From contig NW_014577164.1 of the NCBI RefSeq assembly GCF_000485595.1, forward strand, positions 555,427 through 578,427: a stretch of 23,001 bases of DNA. Direction: 5' to 3'. A program made the translations under genes and the position numbers. The notes below the pieces were generated by a model. It did no database searches. It saw nothing but the letters and a program-made list of their open reading frames with translations, and was not told the origin of the DNA. Source of the stretch: Priapulus caudatus. Taxonomy: Eukaryota; Priapulida; Priapulimorpha; Priapulimorphida; Priapulidae. Below are positions 22,771-23,001 of the stretch, piece after piece; positions within the stretch are counted from its first letter, which is position 1; each line of letters opens with the position of its first letter.

Positions 22771-22875
22771 TGAGAGAGAAAGATTTGTACAACTTATAAC
22801 TTTATATTATTCATATGTTCATGATACTACGATATATACAAACTTTTTTCAGACAATGATATATTTCGTCAGGCA

Positions 22876-22892
22876 GGATCTCTATCTATCTA

Positions 22893-22960
<68 letters not shown>
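22876..22960. repeat. (TCTA)n/(CT)n microsatellite
   Basis: A short TCTA run followed by a long uninterrupted CT run. Confidence 0.97.
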
Positions 22961-23001
22961 AGAATATAGGCTGTATGGCTCATTGATGCAGACATCGCCG
23001 C

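Overview
This is a window of animal nuclear DNA, probably from an invertebrate. It has one spliced gene with canonical GT-AG introns, long introns full of short non-autonomous repeats, (CA)n, (CT)n and (GA)n microsatellites, and short TTAGGG-type (CCCTAA) telomere-like runs inside mobile elements. The phylum cannot be fixed from the sequence alone; a sponge or another early-branching or marine invertebrate is only a guess. No prokaryotic features, tRNA or rRNA genes, or autonomous transposon ORFs were recognised.

The gene is on the + strand and fills about 87-19057. It is an orthologue of AMFR (gp78, autocrine motility factor receptor), the multi-pass ER membrane E3 ubiquitin ligase of ER-associated degradation. 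I could delineate up to fourteen coding exons. Exons 4-14 (6389-19057) join in frame into 1488 nt (495 codons plus stop). They encode, in order, the last transmembrane segments, a complete RING-H2 finger, the conserved FHFDGS linker, a CUE ubiquitin-binding domain, the G2BR (UBE2G2-binding) helix and a C-terminal VIM-like (p97/VCP-binding) segment. With about 150 residues from the first exons the protein would be near the roughly 640 aa of vertebrate AMFR. Exons 1-3 (within 87-2402) are recognisable by homology and splice sites but carry many small indels, so the N-terminal third cannot be read in one frame here.

Introns hold most of the unusual content. Intron 3 (2403-6388) has a foldback element, a 312-bp element with 11-bp flanking direct repeats, and a perfect 40-bp palindrome. 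Intron 4 (6542-12146) has an 85-bp minisatellite, more perfect palindromes, a GC-rich element with inverted ends, a 1.05-kb foldback element made of palindromic sub-repeats, and finally nine tandem copies of a pyrimidine-tract-plus-CAG unit, the last of which is the splice acceptor of exon 5. Intron 8 (14263-14653) is two tandem copies of one intron meeting at an exact CAG|GTGAGT junction, a zero-length exon or recursive-splice-like arrangement.

Downstream of the stop (19058-23001) lie the presumed 3' UTR, a possible minus-strand terminal exon of an unidentified neighbouring gene (20295-20494), two copies of a MITE-like family with telomere-like cores (a third copy lies in intron 1), another repeat with inverted ends, and microsatellites.
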